In this document: positions 23,262-34,140 of the stretch, in pieces
Layout: the number at the start of each line of letters is the position of its first letter
Numbering within the stretch: the first letter of the stretch is position 1
Source: Isoetes taiwanensis
Lineage: Eukaryota > Streptophyta > Lycopodiopsida > Isoetales > Isoetaceae
DNA length: 64,000 nt
Reading direction: 5' to 3'
NCBI GenBank assembly: GCA_021234155.1
Contig: JAJEKV010000056.1
Location: 2,153,330 to 2,217,329, forward strand
Position numbers and translations under genes: made by a program
The notes under the pieces: model-generated
Told to the model about the DNA's origin: nothing
Database searches by the model: none
What the model saw: the letters and a program-made list of their open reading frames with translations, nothing else

Positions 23262-24230
23262 GCAACGGCATAAGGAACTAAATTAACTAAATAATATGCA
23301 AGTAAGAGTATACAAAGCCATAAATTGATATACCCTAACCCTTGCCCTTTTGACAATTTTTAGCACGTTTGCACAAACATGAGTTGAGACTTTGAAGCAA
23401 ATTTGAGGCTATCCATGTTGCACCCAGCTAAGATTTCTGTGCATGTAGAGATCCTTAGAATCATTGGATTTGATCCACGGTGAGGGAAATTCATGGAAAT
23501 TCCACCCTGTTCATTTTTTCTTTGTTTTCGTGGTGGCGTTCATTGCACAGGCGGCAAACAAGCTATGGCTTAACGGAGGATGAGTTTTTTTTGCGGATGG
23601 CGTAAGTATACATTTATGAAAATGATGATATAGGATTTGGCGGATAGGACTGAGTTTTGTTAGGAACTAAATTATATGCAAGTAATAAGAGGTTCTCATC
23701 CAGCAATGGCATAAGGAACTAAATTATATGCAAATAAGGAACTAAATTATATGCAAGTAATAAGAGGTTCTCATCCAGCAATGGCATAAGGAACTAAATT
23801 ATATGCAAGTAATAAGAGGTTCTCATCCATCCAGCGATGGCATAAGGAACTAAATAATATGCAAGTAAGAGTATGCAAAGCCATAAATTGATATACCCTA
23901 ACCCTTGCCCTTTTGACAATTTTTAGCACGTTTGCACAAACATGAGTTGAGACTTTGAAGCAAATTTGAGGCTATCCATGTTGCACCCAGCTAAAGATTT
24001 CTGTGCATGTAGAGATCCTTAGAATCATTGGATTTGATCCACAGTGAGGGAAATTCATGGAAATTCCACCCTGTTCATTTTTTCTTTGTTTTTTGTGTGG
24101 CAGTTCATTGCCTGGATGGCAAACAAGCTATGGCGAATGGAGAATGAGTTTTTTGCAGATGGCAGAAGTACGTGTATGGCGGACAGATATAGGATTTGGC
24201 GGATAGGACAGAGTTTTGTTTCTTCACATT
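23262..24230 (+). repeat. ~390-bp direct repeat pair around a 52-bp minisatellite
   Basis: 23,262-23,640 and 23,836-24,230 are close direct repeats (AATATGCAAGTAAGAGTAT to CGGATAGGAC). Between them, about 23,661-23,880, is a tandem array of about 52 bp built on GGAACTAAATTATATGCAAG, then AGAGGTTCTCATCCAGC. Part of the long repeat (TTTTTAGCACGTTTGCACAA and GGATTTGATCCACGG) resembles the reverse complement of 36,060-36,190 upstream of the ankyrin gene, which suggests shared intergenic ancestry. Confidence 0.75.
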
Positions 24231-24391
24231 CTCTCTTTCTTCTGCAGATCCGGCAATAGGGCACTTCGGAGGAGAAGCTTGTAGAGCAGGGCACGGATGT
24301 GATGGGATTGGAGGACTAGCTTGCTTCCAAAAAAAATAGCCAAGAAAGTATTAATAGTTTGATTCTTTGCAAAAGCTCTCATGGCAACGAT

Positions 24392-24543
24392 GTGCCTCAC
24401 TAATAATATATGGAGGCAACTTTATTTTGTCTTTGACGATTTTCTGTTCAAGCTTCTGGGGGTTACTATGCATGAATAGAGGCTGCCCAATCAACATCTC
24501 ATACAGCAGAACCCCAAGACTCCACAATTCACAGAATGGTCCT
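24392..24543 (-). pseudogene. Protein kinase exon fragment (Fused/TIO-like), unit A
   Basis: The minus strand encodes CELWSLGVLLYEMLIGQPLF and then KIVKDKIKLPPY. This covers kinase subdomain IX and the start of X. The ELWSLGVLLYEMLIGQPLF spacing resembles the Fused/TIO group best. Only this exon is present, with no ATP site or catalytic loop. It lies inside the boundaries of the L1-type LINE, so it was brought in by insertion or capture. Unit B has it at 41,892-42,041. Confidence 0.65.
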
Positions 24544-24599
24544 GTTTTTATTTCATCTGCTAATTCTGTGTATGATGCTAGTCTATAGAAACTTTTTTT

Positions 24600-25395
24600 G
24601 ATAAGAACAAATGAGAACGATTTTTACCAATTTGGGAAATGCCTCTTCTGCTTTGCCAATTAGAATACGAGCTATATAATCTGCATGTGGCTTCCAAATC
24701 AACAAGATGACTTGCTATCCACTAAGGGAGACATCTTCTTTATAGGCATGGAGACCCAAGCCACTAGCAATAGCCATCATGAACTCTGGAACTTGCAACT
24801 CAATAGGAAAATCTTCCAAGGCAAACCAGCATGGCATCCGAAGTGCACTAGTCCTGCTAGGCAAAAAGCCAGGAGTGTATACCTGATATAAAAGATAGTG
24901 CCCCCATAAAGGATCTACTCCCCGCTCCACCAGCTTATCAACCGCTATGGGAGACCCAAACATGATTAGGAAATAATTGTTTTCCTTATCAAGGACCTTC
25001 AAAGACTCATGTTGGGGTAGACCCAATCTCTGTAAATGCTGCTTTAACCAAAAGCCCATCCTTCTAAGATCGACAAACTGACCAGTAAAGTGACACACAA
25101 CAGCATGAGAGACAAGATTCTGAATACACTGTAGATGTACCCCGTGATCAATCTCAACAACAGGAAGCCCCGCCTGTGTGAAAGCATTGGTGCACTCATT
25201 AGTCTCATAAAAGACACTCTCTGAAGGGAGTTGAATGTCCATCTTATCTTTCGCAGACTGTAACTCCTTCAAGTATGCAGACACTTCCTTCTTATTATTC
25301 TCCATCATAATATTCACAGCAGCCGTAACACGAGCAGAGCGTATACCAGATGTCATATCACGCTTTATCCAATCACTAAAGTGTGCACGTGACAC
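24600..25395 (-). pseudogene. LINE ORF1, DUF4283-like domain, unit A
   Basis: The ORF starts at 25,395, only 26 bp inside the 17-bp target duplication, as expected for a LINE ORF1. Residues about 120-226 resemble DUF4283: FLIMFGSPIAVDKLVERG, then a Trp/Tyr-rich strand, then PCWFALEDFPIELQVPE and IASGLG. After a stop near 24,715 the match goes on in another frame (ADYIARILIGKAEEAFPK) to about 24,600, where the element breaks at the inserted kinase segment. The N-terminal 110 residues have no known domain. It probably encoded a nucleic-acid-binding particle protein and is now non-functional. Confidence 0.6.
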
Positions 25396-25421
25396 ACGAG
25401 CAATTGTATCACTAGAGGTCC

Positions 25422-25438
25422 AAGAAGTAAAAAAAGTT
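25422..25438. repeat. 17-bp target site duplication, 5' side of the L1-type LINE
   Basis: Identical to 20,760-20,776. It also exists in unit B near 42,925, while the 3' half of the LINE does not, so the LINE is older than the tandem duplication. Confidence 0.75.
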
Positions 25439-25639
25439 ATTTATAACACATCTTTAACTTGACATGTTCATTTTTTAGTAGAAGGAAGCTTCACTGGTTA
25501 GTGCAAACAATGTCTTAGTTGTAGTTGGTATTTTTAAATGTAGTAAATTGTATCTGAGTCAGAAACATGCAGCTAAGTGATAAATAAGAGACGTACGGCA
25601 AACGCTCAAATTATATACGCCCGAATTGGGTTAGGGTCC

Positions 25640-25800
25640 CAAGAATGGAAACCTCCCAAATTTTCCTACTTAGAAACCTCCCCAGCTTTCCTGCAAAGCC
25701 TGGGGAGGTTTCCATTTCTGCTAACCTGGGGAGGTTTCCAGGGAAACTAACCTGGGAAGGTTTCCAACATTGTTAACTTGGGGAGGTTTCCCAAATCTAT
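25640..25800 (+). repeat. GGGGAGGTTTCC repeat cluster with hairpin
   Basis: TGGGGAGGTTTCC-like boxes occur four times at about 25-30 bp spacing. Two inverted GGAAACCTCCC boxes lie upstream and can pair with them. Unit B (about 43,170-43,310) lacks 17 bp exactly in the loop between the inverted boxes. Confidence 0.65.
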
Positions 25801-25939
25801 TATTATTTATGATATTTTTTTGATCTACGATAACAGCCATTCATAATAATAATAATCTAAAATTAATGTGAGCCTCTAAAATTAATTCTTTCTTCTTTTC
25901 GTATGCACTTCTATTTTTGTTGCATGTTTTCCTTTTCAG

Positions 25940-26051
25940 GGCATTCTTGAAGCTAGAGGAGGAGCGCACAGATGAGGCCGATTTTGAAGAGCACTTCCGA
26001 TCTACTGTTGTTTGTTTCTCTGATGCCAGCGGATTAGATACTAGCGCCTGA
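25940..26051 (+). pseudogene. Exon-like fragment upstream of ERI1-like gene, unit A
   Basis: After a good acceptor (TTTCCTTTTCAG) the plus strand encodes AFLKLEEERTDEADFEEHF followed by RSTVVCFSDASG, then stops. The strong acceptor and coding look suggest a real exon, possibly a 5' exon of the ERI1-like gene, but I do not recognise it. Downstream, 26,205-26,310 holds a roughly 53-bp tandem duplication (GGATTTGAAAGCAGGTTCTG). Unit B has the same exon at about 43,451. Confidence 0.4.
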
Positions 26052-26446
26052 TTTCGTGCATTGTATTTTGTTTGCTGATCAAACCAGAGGGAAAGAATCC
26101 AGGGAACATCCGGCCAAAAATTCCTGTTGTTTTTGTTCTCTGGGCTTCCAGTCCAAAATCCGGTCCTGTCAAGCTTTCGGCAGCAAAACGTACCATAGGC
26201 AAGGATTTGAAAGCAGGTTCTGAAGCAGGTTCTTGTGAATCGGCCACTTTAAGCCGAGGATTTGAAAGCAGGTTCTGAATCAGGTTCTTGTGAATCGGCC
26301 ACTTACCGCAAATCAGTTTCCCATTTTGCTTTTATAACTGATATAAGCTCCACTACTGTATCACTTCATAGCATGCACTGCAGCAGCAGAGTTATTCTAA
26401 ACGCAAAGTTATTCTGCAAATGGACAAGTCGATTTGATTACTTAAG

Positions 26447-27696
26447 TAATGGTAATAGATTTTGAAGCTACATGTGACCTATTAGGCTGGCTGGACCCCC
26501 AAGAGATAATAGAATTTTCTTCGGTTTTAGTAACAAAGTCATTGGCAGTGGAGGATACATTTCAGACTTATTTAAAGCCTGCCTGTCATCCCATATTGAC
26601 CGAGTTCTGTAAGGACCTTACGGGAATACAACAGCCTCAGGTTAGTGTTTTAATTCTGAAAAATCTCATTGGTTCAAGTTTGCTGGTTTTAGTACTTCAA
26701 CGACTTAAATGTTTGATGCCTAGCCACTATCATGTTTTTATTGATAAGTGCTGGGATACAATGCCAAGTATAATAGATGCAGTTTCGAAAGTACAATTAT
26801 ACCCCACATGGACTTCCAGCATTGTATCAGGTTCTGTACATAGTAGATTTTGTAGGAGGCTATTTGAGGATCTATTTCATAGAGGGACAAGATTCACAGC
26901 ATGAAGTAAACATTGTGATAAGAATTTAGCTCTATAGTTTTGCCACAGCTTGTATTGTGATTAGACGACAAGCTATGACAGTGCATCTTGCAGAGACCAT
27001 CACCCATCAGACCATCAGAAAGATCTATTTACGATTCTCTATTTGTAGAGTTTGCCCTATATGTAATCAGTCTGTAAATCTGTCATTGCTGTGTCCGGCC
27101 TTGAGCACTATTTATTTATGCTTTCTGGCTGTCTCACTAAGAAAACGCAATAATAAACAGGAGGAATATTTATTTTTGCAGGTTGACGATGGAGTTTCTT
27201 TGGCAAAAGCTTTAGCAATGCATGATGATTGGCTTGGAAAAAAGGGAGTGAAATGCAGATTTTGCAATCGTAACATGGTCAGATTGGGACTGTAGGGACA
27301 TGCTTGATTCTGAATGGAATCTGAAGTGTCTAAGCAAACCCACATACTTCGACAGGCAAGTTTCATGAGCAAGTACTTTTAGTGCCGTACTTCAAAGAAG
27401 AATATAGCTTGCAGTATTTTTATATTTTACCCATATTTTAAAGGTGCTTTTTGCTGGTTCTCAGGTGGATAAATTTAAAGGTCCCCTTCCGGAGACACTA
27501 TGGCCAACGCTGTGACTTGATGAAAGCAGTTGCAAGGGCTGGCCTGACATGGCAGGGACGGCTTCATTGTGGTTTGGATGATGCCAAGAATACAACTTCT
27601 ATTGCGTTAGAGTTGTTGAGAAAGGGAGTTGATCTGGACATAACAGCTAATCTTACATTGACAAGGGCTTTGTATAAAGCTGCAAAGAGGACTTGA
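26447..27696 (+). pseudogene. ERI1: ERI1-like 3'-5' exoribonuclease gene, unit A
   Basis: Three exons fit a DEDDh exonuclease of the ERI1/THEX1 family, which trims small-RNA and 5.8S rRNA ends. Exon 26,447-26,640 holds VIDFEATCD (first catalytic Asp and Glu), PQEIIEF and FCKDLTGIQQPQ. Exon 27,182-27,355 holds VDDGVSLAKAL, TWSDWDCRDML (Asp) and KPTYFD. Exon 27,465-27,696 holds WINLKVPFRR, LTWQGRLHCGLDDAKNT (His and Asp) and ends at TGA. The second intron has a GC donor (AG|GCAAGT) and keeps the frame. In exon 2 the frame breaks at GTGAAATGCAGA. Unit B has the same break, so it predates the duplication unless it is a shared error. Likely a pseudogene. Confidence 0.8.
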
Positions 27697-29699
27697 CTAG
27701 AATAAAGTGCAGAACATATAAACACCACAATCTGGCTGCTGGGGCACATCTCTTGAAAGCATCATTGCATGAGATTTGAAAATTGAAGATGATTTTACGA
27801 ATTCTCACATATCTGTGCCACTGATCTTGGAGGTGAAGAGGATATAGTTCTAGAAGTCATGGAAGGCTAAATATGGCATTTTACGGACTTCATTGATAGT
27901 TCTACAGCATTTATCTCCATGTCTGATAATTGAGCAGACATTGAAGAGATTGTTTGAGTAAACAGGGCATGAAGTGTGTGCCTAAAGATTGATATGTGAA
28001 AAAGATGCAGGTACATTTCTGAAGATATCCTCTAAAAAGGCAAGAAATTATAAAATTTCTATTTTGTGCTAGAAAAATACTAATCTGTGACACTTTTTGG
28101 TGGTGGTCTTGCACTCGAAGGGGAATGCTTAATACACCAATGGCATTTAGACACATGACAAAATATGAGAATGCAAGACATATGTGGGGGTGTAACTATT
28201 AAGCTGTTGCCAAAATAGCTTAAATGAACCAACTCCAAAAATATTACTCCTTTCCCATTTCCTATTATTAAGGCAATGTTGGTAAGCTTTTGTTTTTTAT
28301 TTTTTATTGTTTTATTGTGACTAAATGCTATTCCAAGATGCCTACATGCTTGCTCAAGCATGTTCCATATTTCCAAAACTTGGAACATTAATCCTGTGCA
28401 CATGGCTTCAAATTTAAAATTACCATATATCATAGCTCTTATGATTTACAAGTACTTAGGCTTGAGAACATTGTTAAAATGCATGTTGCATAAGGATCTT
28501 TTCACGCTTTTGAGAACATTGTTAAAATGCATGTTGCATAAGGATCTTTTCACAACATATATAATGCGGTTTCCATATCTGTTTGAGGGAATATTTTTTC
28601 CCAGAAAAAACATGGGGAGACACGTGGAAGTGTTTATTCTAAAAGCAAAGCTTAAAAAAGAAGAACTAGTCAAAAGCACGTTTGATTACATTGCATAGCA
28701 AATTGCAAGAAAATGGGTGGTGTTTTGTAATATACAATTGAGCTAGTTTTAATATCTTTTAATTAAACTCATGCGGACTAGCAAGCACAGTTGACATATA
28801 TGTCGGCTTGAACCAATGCATGAGATATCAAAGCGCAATTTTTTTTCTTCTGGGACTCGTGTTGGCTAGCAAGTGCAGTTGACATCGGTTGACATATTAT
28901 GTGCGAGAGATTATGTCAAAAGCCAAGCCAAGCCGAGAGATTAACATTTCTTTTAAAAATTTTTATGATAAAAAAAAAATCATTTGGGGCCAACAAATTT
29001 CATATAAAAAATTCGTTCTTGTGAGTTTTGGAGCAAAGGTTGGTGCTAAGAATTCATATGGACATAAAATGGACTCATATTTTCAAGTAAAATAGTACTT
29101 TTCACTTACAAACATGCACATTGTATTGTTTTTTTGAAGAAAGATGATTAATGCCTTTGTCATAGCTGAATAATTCTCGTCAACAAAAATCGATCTGCTT
29201 TCTTCGGTTCATGCTGGAAAATTCACTTATACCATAAATATGTTGATGCGAATTTCAAAACCAGTTTTAAACACAAGACCCAGAATAGTTCATCTTTTAG
29301 CCATTCGAAACCTTCAGGGAATAGTCCTTATTTCAATTTTCAAAAGCGGAGGCGCCTTATCAATTGAGGCGGAAGTGCGCCGAAAAGGATTAAACAAATT
29401 TGCATCACATACACTCTTCGACATTCTTCCTGCAAAAAGATCTTAGACAATAATTGAAAAAAGGAACAGGAAAAGCAGAGGCCCAAATCATATGCAACAA
29501 AAGGAAAGATTAAATCCAACCTTATCTTTCTCATATGGCAAGCCGTAGAGCTTCATGCGCTATGGAAAGAGATGACTACGTCAGAAATTGGATTTAAGAA
29601 AATGCAAGAGTATGGAAGCAAAATGCGTACCCATTAAGGTCTTTCTTGTATAAGAAATTAGGCAGAAGCTTCAAGGTTGCGATCTGCAGATATGATGGA
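27697..29699. other. Intergenic DNA, no gene recognised
   Basis: AT-rich. A 48-bp tandem duplication (TTGAGAACATTGTTAAAATG and on) lies at 28,462-28,556 and is kept in unit B. Short ORFs across it are by-products. Confidence 0.55.
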
Positions 29700-30090
29700 A
29701 TAGAGCGTGGAGTATTCGTTCAAAGAAAGGCGAGCATTTCATTGTATCATTGTGGAGAAGCAACAGGCATGCATAAAAAGGCAGATTTCATGGCTGCATG
29801 CAAGAAATCCATCTGAAAAAATGAGATCAGACCAAGCAAGTGGTGGCCATCTGCCGGTTTATTGGATGCGGATGAGGAAATACCTGGCGTTCAAATTGAT
29901 ATGGACACTTTTTGCACTGCATCATATACATGCTAACCTAATAAGCAAAGTTCCTCGTATACGGACCAGAAAAATGGGTCTATTGGAAGTGCTTCGGTAT
30001 CAGTTAGTATCAGTTAGAGAGTCCCCAAAACTAAAAATAGATGTCGACCAAGTAAATTGTGGGGCGTATCTACTACATCTCCCCCCTCCA
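29700..30090. other. Unassigned block abutting the truncated E2 exon
   Basis: On the plus strand a possible degenerate zinc-knuckle (YHCGEATGMHKKADF) near 29,750 is followed by LDADEEI and VQIDMDTF segments near 29,870, across frames. On the minus strand the E2 exon runs into GGAGGGGGGAGATG then TGTAGTAGATA, which looks like a polypurine tract next to an LTR start. A retroelement fragment is possible. Unit B has the same block at 47,220-47,600. Confidence 0.3.
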
Positions 30091-30091
30091 G

Positions 30092-31021
30092 AACCATATA
30101 TTATCCTGTGATCAGCTGTGACATTCACCTGGAAAAAGTCGAAAAACAATCAAGCATTTGTCAACCTGCCCTGATGCATTCTACTTTGCAGAGACACATA
30201 ATCCAAAATGAGACACCATTACCTGCATCTGGTTCTTCACTCCAAAGAATCCATCTTTGCTTGCCACTACAGTCTGTCTTGATGCACCGACAGCCATGAT
30301 TGCACCCTGTAGGAGAGCAAAGAATGATTTAAAATATCCCAGACTAGGTATTAAGAGCTCACAAATTGGACAAAATACTTACAGAGCCAGGAGGTAGGAT
30401 AGCATCAAAACGGTCAACTCCAAACATCCCCAAGTTTGACAAAGTAAACGTCCCTACAAGGAAGAAGCCGTTAATGATTTGTGCATTTAGGACAATAAAA
30501 TAACCAAGAGCATATGCACGTGTCATAAAAGCAACATGCATTTGTTGTCCACAAGGTGAACCACAGACCCATAATCAGACTGATAAACTCTCAGCTGGGT
30601 TTTTGGCTTCTAGAAAAAAAGGGGCTCAGAAATCAATTTCTATAAGTGAATTTCATTGGCTTGATTTTTCAAGCCCATCGCCAACATAGGTCTAAATCAT
30701 TACCTTATCAAAAAACAAATTATAGCAAAGGGTAGCAGGATTATTGCTAGAACAGCAAGGAAAGTATTTAGAACAAAGGTTCAGGTGTGCTAAAAACTAT
30801 TATCTAGTATGTAAAGGATATGAGATACTACACTATAACAGACAACAAATCTGATGCTTGTTATACCTGTGCTATATTCATGAGGTTGCAACTGCTTCAT
30901 GCGTGCTTTGTCAACAAGCTCTTTCCATGCTTTGGAGAGTGAATAAATATCGACCTAGAGATTAACCAGAATAAGAATCAACGGAAAGTAGTATTCATTT
31001 AGAACTTCCAAAACCAATACC
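30092..31021 (-). pseudogene. LTA2: Plastid pyruvate dehydrogenase E2, 3' exons, unit A
   Basis: The minus strand carries consecutive exons of the dihydrolipoamide acetyltransferase (E2) of the plastid pyruvate dehydrogenase complex, which makes acetyl-CoA for fatty-acid synthesis. Exon 30,867-30,954 encodes VDIYSLSKAWKELV to HEYST. Exon 30,383-30,453 encodes TFTLSNLGMFGVDRFDAILP. Exon 30,223-30,306 encodes GAIMAVGASRQTVVASKDGF to KNQMQ. The last, from 30,128, encodes VNVTADHRIIYG. All have good splice sites. DHRIIYG carries the active-site His in the plastid-type form. The final exon is cut right after this motif, so the last 20 or so residues are lost. Confidence 0.88.
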
Positions 31022-31689
31022 TTATAACCATCATTCATTTAAATTGGGTTTATGTCTGTTCCAAAAGCACGCCACTTTTGCATACCCCTTTTTGAAAGTA
31101 GTGTTGTGGTGGTCCATCTTATGTTATGCAATAATACAATCTTTAACCCATATTCGGTAGTTTGACTATCAATTTGAATATAGTAAGGAAAGTCATGTTT
31201 GATTAGAATTTGTAGGCAGCAAAACATTCATATACACAAACGTTTTTTACAAAGTATTGGACTGTATATGCAGATTCCACCACGAAGGGACTAAACCCTT
31301 TTTAGTCAAATAAGACTCATTATAAGCATCTACGTTCTTAGTTTTCTCTAGTTCTAGATGTATTTTCACAACATTTGCTAATGTTATATCAGCAGTCAAC
31401 CCACTAATAATGGACTTAAATAGCACCACGAAACCATTCGTTGAGTAAAACCACAAGACCATTCATTGTGATTCAACGCATGAGATTGATTATAAAGACA
31501 TATAAGAGTATCATCATCTATGATTATTGTATATATAAAAGCACGTAGTTATATAAAAGTAAAAAAGAAAACAAACATTCATTATGTTACAGTTACAAGC
31601 AAAATAAAAGCCAACAAGAAGTCTTAAAGGTGTTCCATCGAGATTAAATTGCCATATGCTAGACACTCCATAACATGTTTAATATTGGA

Positions 31690-31890
31690 GTTGTTACAAA
31701 ATACATTGGCTCTTTTGAGCTTATAAATGTAAAGAATACGGAGAAACATTGGTATATAGGCCATAGCAGAGCACGCCAAGTGTGATTTAATGTTACAAAA
31801 TACATTGGCTCTTTCGAGCTTATCCTATACTAGATATGAAGAAACATTGATATATAAGCCATAGCAAAACACGCCAAGCGTGATTTAATG
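31690..31890 (+). repeat. ~100-bp tandem repeat inside the TIR element
   Basis: GTTACAAAATACATTGGCTC to CACGCCAAG(T/C)GTGATTT occurs twice in a row, about 100 bp apart. Each unit ends in a palindromic 13-mer. Confidence 0.7.
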
Positions 31891-32644
31891 TCAAATGGCA
31901 ATGCACCCCATAAAAAAAAATTACCTATTCTACTTACTTTGAATTGCGAAAAAGCTTTAATCAATATGCAAGTTGCAAGCATTATGCGGAGATTTCTACC
32001 AAGATGAATCTTCAATTGGTGCGTCCTAATTGGCACCGTAGATAATATTAGACAAATTAATAGACAATAATAATAATAATAAGAAGAAATATGAGAGACA
32101 TTTAACTAGTAAACAAAGTGAGGAGGGGCAAAGATTAAGGAGGCTACAAAAACAAGGGCATGTAAGTCTGAACGATGGATGTATGAAGGTGACATATTTT
32201 TTGCCCTCCTTGCTAATGATTTTATAGGCCACATATGTGACCTAAAAATAGCCCGATGGATAAAATTATGATTCTTTGGTAAAACAGTAAAACGAAAGGT
32301 AAAGGAGTTAAATCTTGTATGCTAAATTTAACGCGTGACCTCTATTCGTGTTTTCGACTTGCCCAATTTTTAATAGAAATGCCGAATTGCTAAATAGTTC
32401 CGCACATGCACCGTAAAACTTGCCGGAATTGTTGAATTGTTTTCCGAACCCAAGACCGTAATCCTTAACCAAGAAACACAGAGAACGATGATACTTGTTG
32501 CCGATTTCTTCCACTATTTGCAACCCATATCTAATGCAAGGCTGGGGAGAGTAAACATAGATGAGGGCTAAATAGCCAAGGCTTTTTTAAGCTAAAATAT
32601 CACAAAGGCAAGGAGCAAATCACGCTTAGCGTGTTTTAGAAAAG

Positions 32645-32893
32645 AAAATGCTACCCTGGAGTGCAATCAAGACGCTTGCAAGCAGTTAAGGCTTTATCCA
32701 GTCAAGAATTGTCACTATCTGTTGAATCTAGCTTCTTATCATTTATAGGGGAGGAGATCAGCAATGAAAATTTAGATGCACTAGAATACAGATCAGGCCA
32801 ATATACAAGCATTTCTTACTGCAGATTATTAGCGGTCCAAAACTGTGATGGCATTTCAAGCACAATAGACTTTTGTGAAGCACCTCCAAGATG
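32645..32893 (+). other. Conserved ~80-codon ORF inside the TIR element
   Basis: An open frame encodes QSRRLQAVKALSSQELSLSV, then ESSFLSFIGEEISNENLDAL and on to EAPPR before a stop. It is essentially unchanged in unit B (50,120-50,365). Its two sides carry a direct repeat of about 45 bp with CACGCTTAGCGTG (32,621 and 32,968). I recognise no domain. It could be an exon of an element gene. Confidence 0.4.
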
Positions 32894-33184
32894 ACTCCAT
32901 ATTTGAATCTGATTTCTATATACAGCTCAAGAAAAGTTCTTGATTTGTTGCAAAGGCAAAGAGCAATCACGCTTAGCGTGTTTTGAAAGGAAAGGCTATA
33001 AAAAAGTCTTAACTGTTGTTGCCACTACTTACATGATTACTCAGAAACTACATGATTACTCACTCAGAAACTAAAAACTGGGATTACTATTGAGAGAAGG
33101 AAGGCTTGGGGTAAAGGACAATAGCTGGTAAACTTCAAACGTCCAAGAAGTACTTACTTTCAATTTGTGCATTGAAGAAACTGC

Positions 33185-34136
33185 TTGCTAGAACAGACTG
33201 AAGCATTCCCGTGGAGAGATCCGCTGCATCGATCCGCCCTCAGATCCGCCCTCAGGGTAATATATCAATCGTCCCTCATCACCTCATTTTTTTTTGGATG
33301 TCAACTCAGACTGTGGCTTGATGCATTTGCGCCTCAATCGCCTCGAGCCATCGGTCCGTTTACGCAAATGTGGCACACCGCCGCTTCCTCAAATCGAGGT
33401 AAAGGACGATATTTACAATTAAATGGAGATGAATGCATCACTTACAAGCAGAAATCGTCTTCACAACTGTGTTTTATTCTCGTATCGCCCTCCCTAACTG
33501 TGTTTTCTTTGTGTTTTGTGCTTTCGCACATGTTTTCTTGTCGTGCTTTGTGCTTTTTTCGCAGCATAAGCAATCGATCCATAACATGTCCATTCAAGAT
33601 ATTTTCTCAACCTCCTATATTTTGCTTCATTTTCACATGATGAATCCAATGAGCACATCCGGCAAGCGTGATAGGATTAAAGGAGAGGCCATGGATTGAC
33701 CAAGAAGTCGCTATAGAAAGCACAAAAAAGAAACACAAAATGGGCAAAAGATGGAATTTGAATTTTGAATTTGCCGCACTTTTGAACTGTGAGTTGGGGG
33801 GAGCGTATCTGTAGCATATGAATCAGAGGAGCATATGAATCAAGAGGGGCATTATGAATCGAAGGAGTGAAACGAAGGAGCATTATCTGCATATGAAACA
33901 GAGGAGCATATGAATCGAAGGGGCACTATATGAATCGAAGAGGCACTATGAATCGGAGGAGGCACTATGAATCGGAGAGGCACTATGAATCTGTAGCATG
34001 TGAAACGAAGGAGCATATGAATCGGAAGGGCACTATGTATCAGAGAAGCATATCTGCAACATCAAAGATAAAGAGGAAGCCACAGATCAACCAGGGATCA
34101 ACCAAGAAGCTGCAAGGGGAAGCACAAAAAGAAAAG
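33185..34136 (+). other. Exon-like segments and HYES/HMNR coding-like minisatellite
   Basis: The plus strand has a stretch ending SALRSALR at a possible donor (33,256). Then comes a Gln/Ser/Ala-rich stretch, best read in unit B (VAQSVAPQSAPQSHQSV), leading to RGKGRYLQLNGDECITYK. A Lys-rich segment near 33,720-33,780 precedes an 18-20-bp repeat array at 33,810-34,040 (CATATGAATCGGAGG and CACTATGAATCGGA types). The array encodes (A/H)YE(S/T)xEHMN-like units in one frame or another. Function unknown. It may be the remains of an element-encoded protein. Confidence 0.4.
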
Positions 34137-34140
34137 TAAA

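Noticed and set aside
23661-23880. Regular repeats that could suggest a CRISPR array
   Set aside because: Units are directly adjacent with no unique spacers, the DNA is eukaryotic, and there are no cas genes.
25235-25462. Plus-strand 75-codon ORF, identical in both units
   Set aside because: Antisense of LINE ORF1; its conservation only reflects the recent duplication.
31039-31462. Minus-strand ORFs (62 and 71 codons) near the left end of the TIR element, considered as extra E2 exons
   Set aside because: No similarity to E2. The real E2 exons are continuous on both sides of the element, so these lie within inserted DNA. They are kept in B only because the duplication is recent.
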